Source of the DNA: Achaetomium macrosporum
Taxonomy: Eukaryota; Ascomycota; Sordariomycetes; Sordariales; Chaetomiaceae
Assembly: GCA_033296875.1 (NCBI GenBank)
Contig: MU860091.1
Location: 1-64,000, forward strand
DNA: 64,000 bases
Direction: 5' to 3'
The position numbers and the translations under genes are program-made. How positions within the stretch are numbered: position 1 is the first letter of the stretch; every line of letters starts with the position of its first letter. Below the pieces are notes generated by a model. The model was not told where the DNA came from. It saw only the letters and a program-made list of their open reading frames with translations, and made no database searches. Of the stretch, positions 9,827 through 22,464 are shown in pieces.

Positions 9827-10917
9827 TTCAAAATCAGCATTAACCACAAGACAATACTTTGGGAGGACGGAACCAGAGTCTTGTGGGATGAGGTCAGGGA
9901 TGGGCAATAGACGGGCGACCAGGCGTCTCGGAATCCAAAGCCGGCGACGTAGAATAGGATTTGGGCCGTATAGGGGCACAAATAGACTTCCGGTCTCGAG
10001 ACAGCAACGATCACGGAGTTTGTATGCGCTCGCAGTCGATGGGCCAGCACGGACGCGGACGTTGGTCTCGGACGTGGTCCCGTCTGGCGCTGCTCATGCC
10101 GAAGAAGGACGGAGACGGAGACGGAAACCAACGGCTGAAGCTTCATGTAAGCGAATCAATGATCTCGTAGTCATGGCAGTCGTAAGAACTGGGACTGAAG
10201 GACGAGACACCAGAGTTTGCATCTAGAACTCGCACAACAGGAACGCATCTGATTGGTGGTAAGGTTGTTCGCCTGTTTCTCTTGAGCATGAGACAAATTG
10301 TACCTCGAGGCCTGCAACACTGGAACTTACACAAGAGACCTCGTCCCTAGGCGAAGTAGGTAAACAGTACCTACTGTAGAATCAAGAGTGGCTGGGTGAA
10401 GATGGCTGGCTTTGGTGCTGGGATGGGGTCGATTGCTCTGCCAAGACCTCTTTGTGTGGGTCTCAGGAGGTGGATGGAGCTGGAATTTGAGAGACCTGCC
10501 ACTGCCTGCCCAGCTGATGACGACAGCCTGGAAGGTGTGACAACTCGCAGGAAATCTGTCAAATTCCAACCAGTTTATCTCTAAAGCTTGGTATACACAT
10601 TCCATTGTCTTTCAGTTCTTACATTGAAGACCAGCTGATTTGCAGTACTCCAGCTGTGCCAACATTATCTCAGTGCGCAGACCGCCAAACAACGTCATAC
10701 CCCTGCACGACCTGCCGAGTTGGCAGTGACGCACCGGCCATCGCCAAATTCCCGACGACAAGACACCACCTTTTCCAACTCCACCACACAATCACGACAA
10801 AGTCGGCGGCCTTGCCAGCATTGTCCAATCCCCAAGGACTGTAATCAGAGCTCCTTCCGACGTACTTGCACTCTATCTGCTTGCCAGCATCGCATCCGCC
10901 CATCCTCGAAACGCACA
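9827..10917. other. Intergenic, no gene seen
   Basis: Several arginine-rich short frames look like chance translation of GC-rich DNA. It includes the promoter and 5' UTR of the Pom33 gene. Confidence 0.5.
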
Positions 10918-12055
10918 ATGGCTCCGCCGCCGTCAGCCGACCTGCCGCTGGGGCAGAGGTTGCAACGGATCGCCTCGACCCTGCAGTGTACGTGTGCATT
11001 CCCGATGCCGAAAAGCTCGCAGAAACAGCTGAACTCAAGGTGATTGATGGCTAACGCTATGGCACCGCAGTTTCCTGGTTTATCGGGTACGTAAATAGTC
11101 TCCTGGCGCTACAACGACAGCCTCCGCCGCTTGAAAAGAAGCGGGCGGGGAGCACACGGCATTAGCAGCAGCAACTCCACGATCCTTGGTATTCTTAGCT
11201 GACGTTGCAACTGCGCAGACATGCCGTCCTCCTTCTTTGCGTCTTCCGGTATTCGTTTTCGTGGATTCGCATGAACTACTATGGAGGCATGGCGCAGTTC
11301 TGTTACCGCTTCGCCTTCATCTCGGCTGCGGCAACTTACGCGATAGTGGTATACAAAACCTGGCGGGCCCGCCAAAAGACGGGAGCTAAGCAAGCTGGTG
11401 GTCTTCTTGGCTATCTGGCCGACGAGAATGTTCAATACCTCGGTAGGTGCTCTCAGTTCCTGCTCATAGGACACAATTCCGCTGACATGGCCACTACTCA
11501 GCGATGGCCCTCATCTGGCTCTTCATGCCTCAGTACCCCCTTGCCCTCGTCCCGTACGCCATTTACTCGACCTTCCACGTCGCCACCTATATCCGTGCGA
11601 CCCTGATCCCTACCATCATTCCACCGCAGAAGATCAATCTTCCCGAGGGAGCTTCTCCCAATGCCAAGCAGCAGTACGCCCCACACCCGGGGTCGGAGGC
11701 CATCGGAGCATTCGTCAAGCGATATTACGACTCCTCGATGTCCGTGGTCGCGAGCCTCGAAATCCTGCTGTGGATCCGCCTGTTGTTGAGTGCCATTCTG
11801 TTCCAGCGCCGGTCGTGGATCTTGTTCGCCGTCTATACTGCGTTCCTGCGCGCTCGCTTTGCCCAGAGTAGCCACGTGCAGAGCTCGTTCGCCCAACTCG
11901 AGGCTCGCATCGACAACCTGATTGGTGCCCACGGCACTCCCCCTGTGGCCCGCCAGGTCTGGGACGGCGTGAAGGGCACCGCGAGACAGTTCCACACAGC
12001 TACAGACGTCAACAAGTACGTCAATGGCGCTGCTGCTCCGAAGAAGACATCCTAA
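10918..12055 (+). CDS. Pom33/TMEM33 family ER and nuclear-envelope membrane protein
   Basis: Pom33/Per33 (yeast), Tts1 (fission yeast) and TMEM33 shape ER tubules and help nuclear pore assembly. Four exons: 10918-10987, 11071-11086 (only 16 nt), 11219-11442 and 11502-12055, giving 287 residues. The joins rebuild a continuous family sequence: TLQFSWFIGHAVLLLC across exons 1-3 and NVQYLAMALIWLFMPQYP across exons 3-4. Several hydrophobic segments are visible (GHAVLLLCVFRYSFSW, AFISAAATYAIVVY, MALIWLFMPQYPLALVPYAI, ILLWIRLLLSAILF), and the soluble C-terminus ends in APKKTS. Length and topology fit the family. Neighbours are unrelated. Confidence 0.9.
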
Positions 12056-12851
12056 GCTCTCACCCGTCGAATGATATCCGTAAACTCGATAAGGACGCTT
12101 TCTGCATATCCGTGCGGCCATGAGCAAGTTTTCTCAACTCGACAACAGCACACTCCATATCAAGAGATGATCTTCCCCACCCGAGAAGGAGTCATAATCG
12201 ACTATCATGGGGCAGGGATGGCACTGGCCGGGGTATCGGTAAAGGTTGGTGGAACAGGGTGGTGTCGGACGTGACAAGGCGGTTTCGGTGGGCAATGGCT
12301 GGAATTGGGCGCGCTCCTTTCTTGCTAGCTTTCCTGGCGGGACGGTGCCGGTTTTGGGGGAGTTATGGCAGTCCATGAGACAGAACCGCATGGGCTTTTT
12401 GGTATTGATTGTACTAGCATCGTATTTCGATTCCTAAATTGTATCATCGGACTGTTGCATTGTCGGTGGGCGATCCTGGCGCAGCCCAATTCGTTCCAAC
12501 GGCCAGGGCAAGGTCACTCTGAGAGTGTGATGCTGGCGCATGGCACGCAGAAGACGTGGTATCTCGAAGACAATTACAGATCACGGGCGCAGCAAATCAC
12601 AGAGCGGTTTTGCTAAAGCATGGGCCAGCCGCTCGAGTTGCTTCGAAAGTAGACCCCACCTTGCTCCCGATGACGTCGCAGGGGAACCTTGAATGCGTAC
12701 CTGAGCGGCTGAGCCAGACTCGGTCTCTATCCAGTCCTCCTGATAGACATTTGACATTTCCATAGGTATCCAGCTTAAGCATCTGCCCAGCTCCGTACAC
12801 TTATCCCATTTCACCATACACTCGCGAGTCGATGCACCCAGCAACTCTGGA
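12056..12851. other. Intergenic, no gene seen
   Basis: 3' flank of the Pom33 gene and promoter region of the PTEN-like gene. No motif-bearing ORF was seen. Confidence 0.5.
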
Positions 12852-14940
12852 ATGGCCTCCATCCTCCGCCAAATCGTCGCGGGACCCCGCGCCAAACACC
12901 AAGAGACCGGCCTCGACCTATGCTACGTCACATCCAACATCATCGCTACGTTCGTCCCTGTCCCGTGCATTTCCCCTCCCATCCCTACCTATCACCGCCC
13001 GTACATTGCTTGTCCCACCCCAACCTAACCCTCTGCTAACTCTCCTACTTCCCTTGAACAGGTCGGGACCGTCCCAAACATACCCACAACGCGCCTACCG
13101 CAACCCGCTCGACCGCCTCGTCTCCTTCCTCGACTCTAAACATGCCGACGGCTGGGCGATATGGGAGTTTAGGGCTGAGGGCACCGGGTACCCGGACGAG
13201 GCTGTCCACGGCCGAATCAGCCATTATCCTTGGCCGGATCATCACCCACCGCCGTTTCGCATCGTGCCGGTTGTCATGGGGGGTATGAGGAACTGGCTGC
13301 GCGGTGGGGAGATTCATAAGGTGTCTGCCGGGCGGGATAATAGTAGTGGCGGCGATGCTAAGGGATGGGGGGATAACGAAGAGGTGGAGGACGGGAAGAA
13401 GGAAGGGACAAGGGAGAAGGAGGGTGAGGAGAGGAAGAAAGCCAAGAGGGTCGTGGTGGTGCACTGCAAAGCCGGGAAGGGAAGGTCGGGTACCATGGCC
13501 TGCAGCTACCTCATTGCTGAGTGTGGGTGGACGCCTGAAGACGCGCTGGCTCGGTTTACTGAGAGGAGAATGCGGCCTGGCTTTGGAGCGGGTGTCTCCA
13601 TCCCGAGTCAGTTGAGATGGATCAGCTACGTGGATCGATGGACGAAGGGCGGAAAGAAGTATGTCGATCGGCCGGTAGAGATTGTGGAAGTGCATGTTTG
13701 GGGCTTGAGACATGGTGTCAAGCTCTCTGTGGAGGGGTTTGTGGACGAGGGAAAGAAGATTCGGCCGTTTCATACGTTCAAGGGGGAAGAGAGGATTGTG
13801 GTCGAAGGCGATGCGCCTGGTGGCGGAGGAATGGTGGATATGGTGCAGGACATGGCCGGGTATGGGGTGAAGACGACAATGGACGACAAAGGAGAGGTAG
13901 CGGAGGACGCCGATTACGAGGGGATTAAGAAGGGAGTTGACAACAATACCAAGGACAGCGGCAATGGTAATGGTGACGGCAAGGATGAGAATACACTTCC
14001 CAAGAACCTCAAAAAGTCGCGAACAGCAGACTTAATGAGGAAATTGTCCAGCCGCAAACAAAGCTCCTCGCCAAACCTCAACAAACTGGGTAAGAACGGG
14101 CCCAGGAGCAAGACTATCGCGATGCCGGACTCCTGTCAGGCTTCTTTCAGCACCGCCTCGGTCCCCGGCAGCGACGAACGTCGCACCCAGTCAACAGCAA
14201 GTCTGCAACAGACCTACACCTTCGCTAGCCCCTCCGAGCCTGGCGGGCAAGCGGTTATCTTCAAACCGGCCAGCCCAATTTACATCCCGAGCAGCGACGT
14301 CTGCATCTCGGTGGAGAGGAGGAACCGTGCTCCCGCCAATTTGGGCCTTACCATGGTCACGGCCGTCGCGCATGTGTGGTTTAACGCGTTCTTCGAAGGG
14401 AACGGACCCGAGCAGGACGGAAAGGCAGATGAGAGCGGCGTGTTTGAAATTGAATGGGACAAGATGGATGGCCTCAAGGGCTCTAGCCAAAAGGGCACGC
14501 GCGCTCTAGAAAGGTTGTCAGTGGTCTGGCGCGTCCCAGGCACCGGCGCCGCCGGACGTGAGGGAGAAGAGACTGCGCTACCGGGGGTGACAGTCAACGA
14601 ACCGGGCGTGGACAGCCCCGTGCCGCAGATGGAAGCTGCCGACTGGAGGGGCGGGTCAGCTGAAGATTCAACAGCGGACAAACACCTCGGCCTGAGAATG
14701 GAAGATCCTGACAGCCGAGAGGTTAGTAAGGCGAGCAGTGTGAAGAGCCAGGAGATCGGAGAAGGAGGCGCCGCGGTTAAGGAGGAGGCTGAGGTGGAGG
14801 ACACGGCTTCTTTGGAAGGGGTCAAGGTCAGCGGCCCGACGGGGGAGGAGGTGCTGGACGAGACAGCGGTTGAGCAGAGCTCGAGTCCACCTGAAGTCAC
14901 TGGAGGAAACGATGAAGCGGTTGTCAAGAGGTCTTCATGA
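12852..14940 (+). CDS. tep1: PTEN-like phosphoinositide 3-phosphatase (TEP1)
   Basis: Homologous to PTEN, which removes the 3-phosphate of PI(3,4,5)P3 at the plasma membrane. Exons are 12852-12949 and 13062-14940 (658 residues). The 112-nt intron joins CYVTSNIIAT to SGPSQTYPQRAYRNPLDR, rebuilding the conserved N-terminus. The P-loop HCKAGKGRSG (HC near residues 167-168) is intact with Cys, both Lys and Arg. A roughly 45-residue low-complexity insert rich in Asp, Glu, Lys and Gly lies just before it. The C2-like region follows but is interrupted by a long Ser/Thr/Lys-rich linker (KKSRTADLMRKLSSRKQSSS). The last 100 residues are acidic and disordered. Such insertions are usual in filamentous fungal homologues; activity is expected. 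Confidence 0.9.
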
Positions 14941-15757
14941 AGATGGCAAGGCGTTTGGCAGTGAAGATCAAGCGCCACGTTAGTAGTGTATACCTACACG
15001 GCTGTCCAAATAAGCCAAGTAGTGTCGCCAACGCCCAGGTTCATGCCCGCTCGAAGCCAGACCCTCCTGTGTAAAGACGGGGAACTTGAAGTGCCGGCAG
15101 TAGCCGGTCCTCCGGGCAATTGCCGACGCAAAGGCGGCCGCGAAACCGGACAAACCTCGAAGGTCAGCTAAACTTTGCTAAACGTTTCGAAACAGGCGCA
15201 CATGATGCTAGGGTGTCAACTCATGAAATGTGATGAGTGTTCAAGGCCTCAACATTAATCGTCTGCCGTCTTCCAGGCTAATCAGGCGTCTATGTACTGT
15301 GCAATGCTCAGCACCACAATCACGAGGTTCGCTCCGGGGATTGAATGACGACATACAACTTTTTCCAACGCATCTCGATGCAGGCGGAGGCTTATCGATA
15401 AGGCGGTTGGATCTCGGTTAGCGGGTACACTGACCAGGTACCTGGGGAAACGAGGCCTGGCCATCTCCACTCGGTTTTCTTTCAACTTTTTCTGCCGCCA
15501 TGGGGGAGTCACCGTTGGAGATCGCCGCTAGTGCGCCGGTCGACCGCGAATTGAAGTCTCAGCTGCCTCGTCTTTTCCAGAACTGCGACCTTGGTACTGC
15601 TTGCCGCGCGAGAGTCTCCTGAACGCTTTGAACCCCTGTATGTACTCGCCACGCCCATGTCGATGCCCCGCAATCCGGTTCCCCGCTAACAGCTGCAGGA
15701 AGAACCCAAAAAACTTGTGGTCCTGTCGGCCGGCAGGCGCCCGGAATCCTTTTCAAG
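14941..15757. other. Intergenic, no gene seen
   Basis: No supported gene. It holds the promoter and a likely long 5' leader of the PRPP synthetase gene. Confidence 0.5.
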
Positions 15758-17586
15758 ATGTCCGCCGAAATGGCAAACGAGATCAAGTTGATCAGCGGCC
15801 GCAGCCACCCCGAGCTGAGCGAAAAGATCGCCAAGCGGTACGTCGATCTGTCCGAGCACTTATCTGTTACCTTCGCCGACAACTCGCCATGCGCTGACAC
15901 CTGTTCGGCCGCAGACTGGGTATCGAAGTCGCGAGGACGATTTCGCTCAACTACTCAAACCAAGAGACCTCCTTCACAGTCGGCGAGTCGGTCCGCGACG
16001 AGGATGTCTTCATCGTGCAATCCACCGCCACGGGCGATGTAAACGAGGGGCTGATGGAGTTGTTAATCATGATATCGGCATGCCGGACTGCTAGGTGAGG
16101 AACACACGGCAGAACTGGTTTGGCCTGGTTGCTGACATTGGCGATATAGTGCCAGGAGGATAACAGCCGTCATGTAAGGTTCCCTTTAGGCTCCTGCAAT
16201 GGGACTCCGCCCTTGCACTGCTCCCTGTGTGAGGTTTCACATCACGAGGGCCGACACTGACTCACGCAGCCCGAATTTCCCTTATGCTCGACAGGACAAG
16301 AAAGACAAGGTTGGGCCCAATGCTGCTAAAAGGTTCATATGGATATCATGCTGATCGTTCCAGTCACGAGCACCCATCAGCGCCAGACTGGTCGCGAACA
16401 TGCTCCAGACCGCCGGTGCCAACCGTACGTCGCCTTTTCTTTGATGTGCTTGTCCGTCATGCTAAGCGTCGACGCAGACATCGTGACCGTGGATCTCCAT
16501 GCTTCCCAGGTGAGTGCAAAAGGGGTATGAATGCTGTTCTTTGTGCTGACTGAAGTGATAGATCCAAGGTATGGCACGCGTTACCCCTTACTTTGGACGT
16601 AGGGAATATCTTCGCATGACATGCTGACTTGGGTTCACTACCACTCCAGGCTTCTTTAGTGTTCCAGGTAGGCTTCCAATACCATGCTTTGAAGACCAAT
16701 GCACTCACTCTGCCCAGTGGACAATCTGTATGCCGAGCCGTCCTTCCTCCGCTACATCCGGGAGAACTTTAAGACGGAAGATTGCGTCATTGTCTCTCCT
16801 GATGCCGGTGGCGCAAAGCGGTTGGTAGGCCCCCGCTCTAGGACAACCGCTTTTGCTGACCGTGTTGAAGTGCAACATCCATTGCCGACCACCTCAACAC
16901 TGCCTTTGCCCTAATTCACAAGGAGCGCCCCAGGCCGAACGTTGTCGGTCGCATGGTTAGACTCTCATCTGGAGACTGAAGTTCACGCCCTGGGACTGAC
17001 AGAGTATTCTCAGGTTCTTGTTGGCAACGTTGAAGACAAAATAGCCATCCTTGTTGGTAAGTATCTGATTTAAGTTTACTTGTAGTGGTGCAGTTTGCTA
17101 ACGATTCATTAGATGACATGGCCGATACATGTGGCACCCTGGTGAAGGCGGCGGCGGTGCTCAAGGAGAACGGCGCCAAGTCTGTCCTTGCACTTGTTAC
17201 ACACGGAATCCTGTCCGGCAACGCCATCGAAACATTGAACAGCAGCGTGCTCGAAGCCTTAGTCGTCACAAATACCGTCCCGCTGGGAGACAAGGTAGAG
17301 CGGGTAAGTCTACCTGACACTACTTGCCTAAATTTGCGTGCGGTTGGCTAACCTCGCCCAGTGTCCCAAGCTGCGCGTTATTGATATCAGCCCCACCCTG
17401 GCAGAGGTTCGTTCGTCTTAGTATCATGTTCCATTGTCGCCTCGCATGCTGACTCACGAACCAGGCGATCCGTCGTACACATAACGGTACAGATCAACCG
17501 CAATCGCATGATTCCGTATACGTCTTAGTATTGACCTTGACACAGGTGAATCGGTTTCGTACTTGTTTAACCACGCCCCCGTATGA
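15758..17586 (+). CDS. prs: Ribose-phosphate pyrophosphokinase (PRPP synthetase)
   Basis: Makes PRPP from ribose-5-phosphate and ATP for purine, pyrimidine, His and Trp synthesis in the cytosol. I read 15 exons: 15758-15837, 15915-16094, 16150-16173, 16270-16309, 16364-16424, 16478-16509, 16562-16568, 16650-16667, 16718-16820, 16871-16955, 17014-17056, 17113-17303, 17362-17406, 17465-17486 and 17546-17586. They sum to 972 nt, or 323 residues, the normal family length. The product is unbroken: IKLISGRSHPELSEKIAKRL at the start, NFPYARQDKKDK and VTVDLHASQIQGFF in the ATP and catalytic region, VSPDAGGAKR, and the PRPP-binding loop ILVDDMADTCGT. It ends SYLFNHAPV. The 7-nt exon (ATCCAAG) encodes part of SQIQGFF. 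Fourteen introns is extreme for a fungal gene of this size. Confidence 0.93.
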
Positions 17587-18193
17587 AGTCGGCCCACTGC
17601 GGCGGCAACTGCTGGTCGAACCCTGGCATTGATGAAGGGACATATTTGAGACAGTATAGTCGAGAGCAAAGCTTACCTGCATTGAGGATAACACAGCGCT
17701 TGAGGTGTTCAAGCGCAATGAGTTATGGAGTATAGTGGTGTACAAAGGATATCAAGGTTTGCTGGAGTTAGTGACTGAAAAAATTCAATCGGGTTTTTGC
17801 AACGTCCTTTGTGCAACTACGTGACTGGTCTAGACGAGTTCAAAGTTCTAGGCACATGCCAATCCCACTACATACACACAGCTTCGCATTACTCTCACCG
17901 CTGACACGTTACCACATTGCCAGTGCTTTTGCAGAATCCCGCAGGATGTTACAGATCATCCAATTCGGTGTCCAGCTGAAAAATCGCGATCAAGCGCTTC
18001 CTAGCGCAGGTGTCTGGTGTAACTACGTATCATGGATAGTGTAGCGAGTGGAGAGACTTACTCTCGACAACATTGAAGTTCCTGTCGAGTTGCTGTGCGA
18101 GTTCTCGGGCAGACTGGTCCGTGGGATTATAGAGCTTGGAAGACGGATTGCGGCACATGAGATTTTGTCCACCTCACCGCTTGGGCCTCACAA
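17587..18193. other. Intergenic, no gene seen
   Basis: 3' flank of the PRPP synthetase gene and the convergent small secreted gene. Frames present are short and featureless. Confidence 0.5.
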
Positions 18194-18481
18194 TCACGCC
18201 CGCCGGTTTGTAACCGAAGCCTGGAGGCACGTTGACGGTTCGATCCTCACTGCCACTGAGCCGTCGACCCCGAGCGCGTTGCTCACCAGGGCACCTGTGT
18301 GCTGGCAGATCTTGGAACCGTACTGGGCATTGTTCGTCACAGAGTCGTAGTCTGGCGGCTGCTTGAATGTCAAGGTGTAGCCGGTCCAGTTGGTGGGTGG
18401 GGTGGCGGTTGAACAGAGAACTGCGACCTGAGCGGTGGCCATCGTAGAGAGGAAGCCGAGGAGGACCGGGAATGCCTGCAT
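18194..18481 (-). CDS. Small secreted protein, 95 aa
   Basis: An intronless 95-residue frame. The start at 18481 is chosen because it opens directly into a signal peptide (MQAFPVLLGFLSTMATAQ, cleavage probably after Ala-Gln). An upstream in-frame ATG at 18580 would add a basic stretch that hides it. The mature part of about 77 residues carries three cysteines (VLCSTAT, SKICQHTG, PSTCLQAS), one glycosylation sequon (NWT) and no membrane segment. The odd number of cysteines leaves a missing 3' exon possible. No family recognised; a surface or secreted small protein is inferred. Confidence 0.55.
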   Translation of the reverse strand: MQAFPVLLGFLSTMATAQVAVLCSTATPPTNWTGYTLTFKQPPDYDSVTNNAQYGSKICQHTGALVSNALGVDGSVAVRIEPSTCLQASVTNRRA

Positions 18482-19265
18482 TGTGAGAGGATCTGAGAAG
18501 CTCCGAAACATACAGACACGCTTGATGATGGTGAGGAAATGAGCCGGCAGCAGGAAGGCTCTCCTCTTTAAGCGGATCATGAGCTCCCTGACTATGCAGA
18601 ATCCCTCCAGAGCCGAACCCTGTCAATAGACACAGAAGAATCTCAGGAGTACCCGTTGTAGAGTCGCGTTTGGCATGCTGCCTAAATGACCACAAGAGAA
18701 TCATAACTTCACAGAGTCTGAGTCCTCTACACCAAGGATCAGTGCGGCGACGCCTCCATTCTAAAGCCGAGCAAGTTGCCCACTTTAAGCAACCATGTCA
18801 AGGGGTATCTGGAGCAGGACCGGCAGCTCCATCCCGGAGAATCGGATGAGGAGCGTCGTATCCGTCCAAGACGTCGCATCCACACGCTTCGTTGTCCATT
18901 AGTAACTACGTAAGTATAATTCGTCACCCTGGCACTGCAGTACTACGTGCCTTCCGGACAGGCATTCACACCTCACTAATCCAATACATTGTGAATGGAG
19001 GCGCAAGTGCTGTCTGGATAGCGTATACTGGCACTCGAAGGCTTGGTCTTTCTCAGCTGCACGGACGATGCTCCTTGTTCTCCTCGACCAGTCTTCACAA
19101 ACAAATTAGATAACAGAGCTAGAGTCCTAGTGGTAGCCGAGTCCCCTCGATGTCTGATCTGGAGATCTGTGAGTTCAGGTTCCTTTGTCCTGCCGACTTG
19201 ACAATCACGATCCGAAGTCCCGCGAGGCCTCGACTTGCTGTTCACCTCTTTATTCGATCAATACT
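18482..19265. other. Intergenic, no gene seen
   Basis: Promoter region of the small secreted gene and 3' flank of the hydrolase. No coding evidence. Confidence 0.5.
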
Positions 19266-20386
19266 CTACAGCCAATACCCCTTAATGAACTCGACCCCTT
19301 CCTTCACCCAATCATCCTCAAGCTGATTATGGTGATCAAAGCCATGCGGCCCGGGTTTCACCGTATACTTGACCACCGCCTTCGGCTTTTCCTTGCCCAG
19401 CCTCGCAACCGCTTCATCGGTCCACTGCTTGTGCACAATGGTGTCCTCGGTCCCCTGAATCACCCAGATAGGCGGCGGGACCTCCTCCGCCTGGGCCAGC
19501 GCATAGCCCAACGTCAACCTCCCCTCCGGATCCTCGCCATACAGCTCCGCCAGCCGTCCCGTCGAGAACACAGCAACAAGCAGGTCTACCTTTGCCGGCC
19601 AGGGCGAGGACGTGCGGATGACGCTCCCATTATTAGCCTTGGCGCTCTTGATCGCATCATCCACGACGGCATCAAACTGGGATTGGCCCGGAACCCCCTC
19701 CGGACGGGCGCTGAACCCGGGCAGGTCGGGGAACAGCGCCGGGTACTGGGCCATGGCGGCGCGCAGCTTGGCAGTGCGGTTGAACTGCAGCGCGGACTGC
19801 AGCGCGAGGTAGCCGCCCGCACTCTCGCCGCTGGCGACAACGCGGGTGAGATCGGGGGCCAAGTGCGGGTAGCGCGCGGTAATCTCTGCGGGCAAGTGGG
19901 CGTGCAGCCAGGTCCAGAAGTCGGAGACGTCGTCGAGGATGTCGACGGCGCGCGATTCCGGGATAAAGCGGTATGCGGGGCACAGGAGGATGGAGTTGGT
20001 TGTGTAGGCGAAGTCGCGAATCCTATGGGTGGAAAGAGGTTTGTTTGTTAGTTATTTTCCATTCAGTTGCTGCGTGATGTTGCGCGGGTTGGAGTCCACG
20101 GTGGGATAATGTTGGATGGGCCAAATCAGGTAGGCAGGAACACAACACACCAGTCGGTCATGAAGAAGGGCTCGGGGTTGGCGCCCATTATCAGGGCGCC
20201 TCCATGGAAGTTGACTAGTACGGGGGGGGCCTGCGCTCCGGGCCCGGAAGCGAGGCTCTTGGGAACGAAGATTGCCGTCTCGATTGGCGTGTTGTTCACA
20301 GTTTTGTAGGCGATATCCACGCGGTCAAACTTGGATTGCAGATCCGCAATCACTTGCTCGCCGCGTTCGGGGGGGGGAGCTTCCAT
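19266..20386 (-). CDS. Alpha/beta hydrolase fold-3 (HSL-type) esterase or lipase
   Basis: Hydrolyses an ester of unknown identity. Exons are 20386-20151 and 20022-19266 (330 residues); the 128-nt intron joins FFMTDW to IRDFAYTTNSILLCPAYR. The oxyanion motif VNFHGGAL (His61) is the HGGG-like signature of the hormone-sensitive-lipase family, with Ala for the third Gly. The nucleophile elbow is SGESAGG (Ser146). An acid is likely in QGTEDTIV and the catalytic His is in GPHGFDHHN (His305). There is no signal peptide, so it is probably cytosolic. Length matches the family. The ATG at 20386 sits in AGTATGG, so a further short 5' exon is possible. Confidence 0.85.
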
Positions 20387-22464
20387 ACTGGCTCAGATTG
20401 TCGTGGGTGAGTGTGTAAGTGCTACGATGGACGCAGACCAACGGGCAGCACGATAACTTTTAGTTCTGCCATCAACCGTCGGGTCGCCGACCTCGATTCG
20501 ACGTAGTTATACTCGTATGATGGGCCATATCTCTGATATCAAGCGAATCCTTCGGTCCTGCGGAATGACAAAAGTATCATCAATCATTACCAAGACGTCG
20601 CGACGCGGGAGCTTGTCGAACGTCGAGGATTAGACCAACGCTATGCTTACTAAAGTCGCGGTCAAGTTCGGGGCCGATTTGGACCGTTTTGGCCGACCGC
20701 AGATAGCGGTAGCCGCAAATCTGCGGCCGAAAATCCCAGAATCGGTTAGACTAGAATTGCGATAGTGGTATGCACGCGCAGTGGCGCGACAGGATGTGGA
20801 TCCTGGCGGAATGATTCCCTTGCCGCATGTCGGGACGGGAGCGGTGCCGTGGGATGTGCCCGGGGTTTAGCCCGTGGGCCGCGATTGTCATCGAGGAAAG
20901 GCTGTATAGAAATGCCCGCTGTCGGACATATATCGGCCTCCTTTTGGCCTACCCGGCGTGGCAGGGGAAACGCAATGAGAACTCGGACAAAGAGGAAACG
21001 AGAAGCAAGAGAAGCTACCGTTGCCTCGTTGCTTCAACACTTGGCAAAACTCTAAAGCACACAGATAGAGAGGATGGACTCATGGATTTGCACACGGTTG
21101 GATGGATAATGTAGCTTGAGCAAAGAAATGGTGGACTGATGGTGGCCTCCGAGGCCAAGGACCAAAACCCCAACTGATGTCTGATGACCAACAATGTGTA
21201 ATAAGAGGGATTTCCAAGGAATTTCAAAAGTCCCATGGCCAGGGTTCTTTCCTATCCCACGGTATTCTATTGACTGCAACGTCATTATTCGCACGGGAAA
21301 TAGAATCAATTTCTGCTCCCTCCTAGCTGGCCCAAGATCAGAAAGTAATTCCAAGCAAGCGAAAGAAATTCAAAGGGAGGAGAACTACAACTCCTCGCAG
21401 CAAAGCTATATACTAGTTAGAAATGAAGAGAGTTGGGTAGGCGAGAATAGATAGCTACGACGAGGAGTGAAATGCGCAACTCATGAGTATGGATCCCATG
21501 AGCAACACAGACCATGACCGTTTAGTAGTGGTCACGGGTGATATAGTGTTTTTTACGACCTGTTCATATAATGACTGCACCAACGGCTCCGAACTGAAAC
21601 TCTGATCTCCGCACATACATGCATACCGGTATGCGAGGTGCAAAGTCGCAGGCAGAGATCTTCTAGACTCAGGGCGCCTTGCGAATCATTGTCATGGCTC
21701 TCCATTTTTAATGGTCGCCATCAGCATCATCCACGAGAGGCGTTTTATGTAGGTACCTAATTACAGTATGTATGTACAATAACTAGCCATGATACAGCAG
21801 AAGACCTCCCACCGAGAGACGCTTTTCACTCCCCAAGGCCAACTATGCACTAGGAAAACGCTTAGAGAAGAGCCAAAAACAGCATTAACCTGTGGGAAAT
21901 TCTTATCGTTAGACCGCAGGGGATTTGTTAAGTGAAAGGACTATAGTCAGGTAGTGGAGGGACCGCAAGAAACGCAGCGTGAGGGTGCAGATTCTCGTAC
22001 ATGCTGTGGTATATTAGAGGCTATTCATTCAGGAGATGATAATATATTTTTATTCTCGTTCTTCTTTTCGTTGCTTTCCCTCCTCATTCCCTTGACGGTA
22101 CCCCGCCTCCATTGTTTTCCTGCCGGATACACGTGACATCATTGATGGCCATCTGAAGCACGAGATCAGGTATGGACTTGCAGTTACAGCAAAAGCGCTG
22201 CAAAGTTGTAGTTGCACCGCATCACTGAGCTCAACTTCCGCGCCAATCAAGGGATCGTCAAGGTCGTGTTTGAGGCCGATGGATCGCGGGGACGGCGGAG
22301 TAACCCGGCGTTTGGTCCCCAATCCCCCTCCAAAGGCGGGGGGACCAAGGTCCGTTTCCCGATTTGGGACGACTTGCAGGTGCAGATCTCGGACCATCCA
22401 TCCATCAGTGTTTACACAGCATCTACGGACATATATATTACGGCCTCCCTTCACCCAAGCCAGG
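20387..22464. other. Long intergenic stretch, no gene seen
   Basis: About 2.1 kb with no recognisable protein on either strand. It includes AT-richer DNA near 21740-22080 and T-rich stretches near 22040-22080. The last part is the promoter of the alpha-galactosidase gene, with a TATATATTACG sequence at about 22431-22441, some 25-35 bases before its ATG. Confidence 0.5.
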
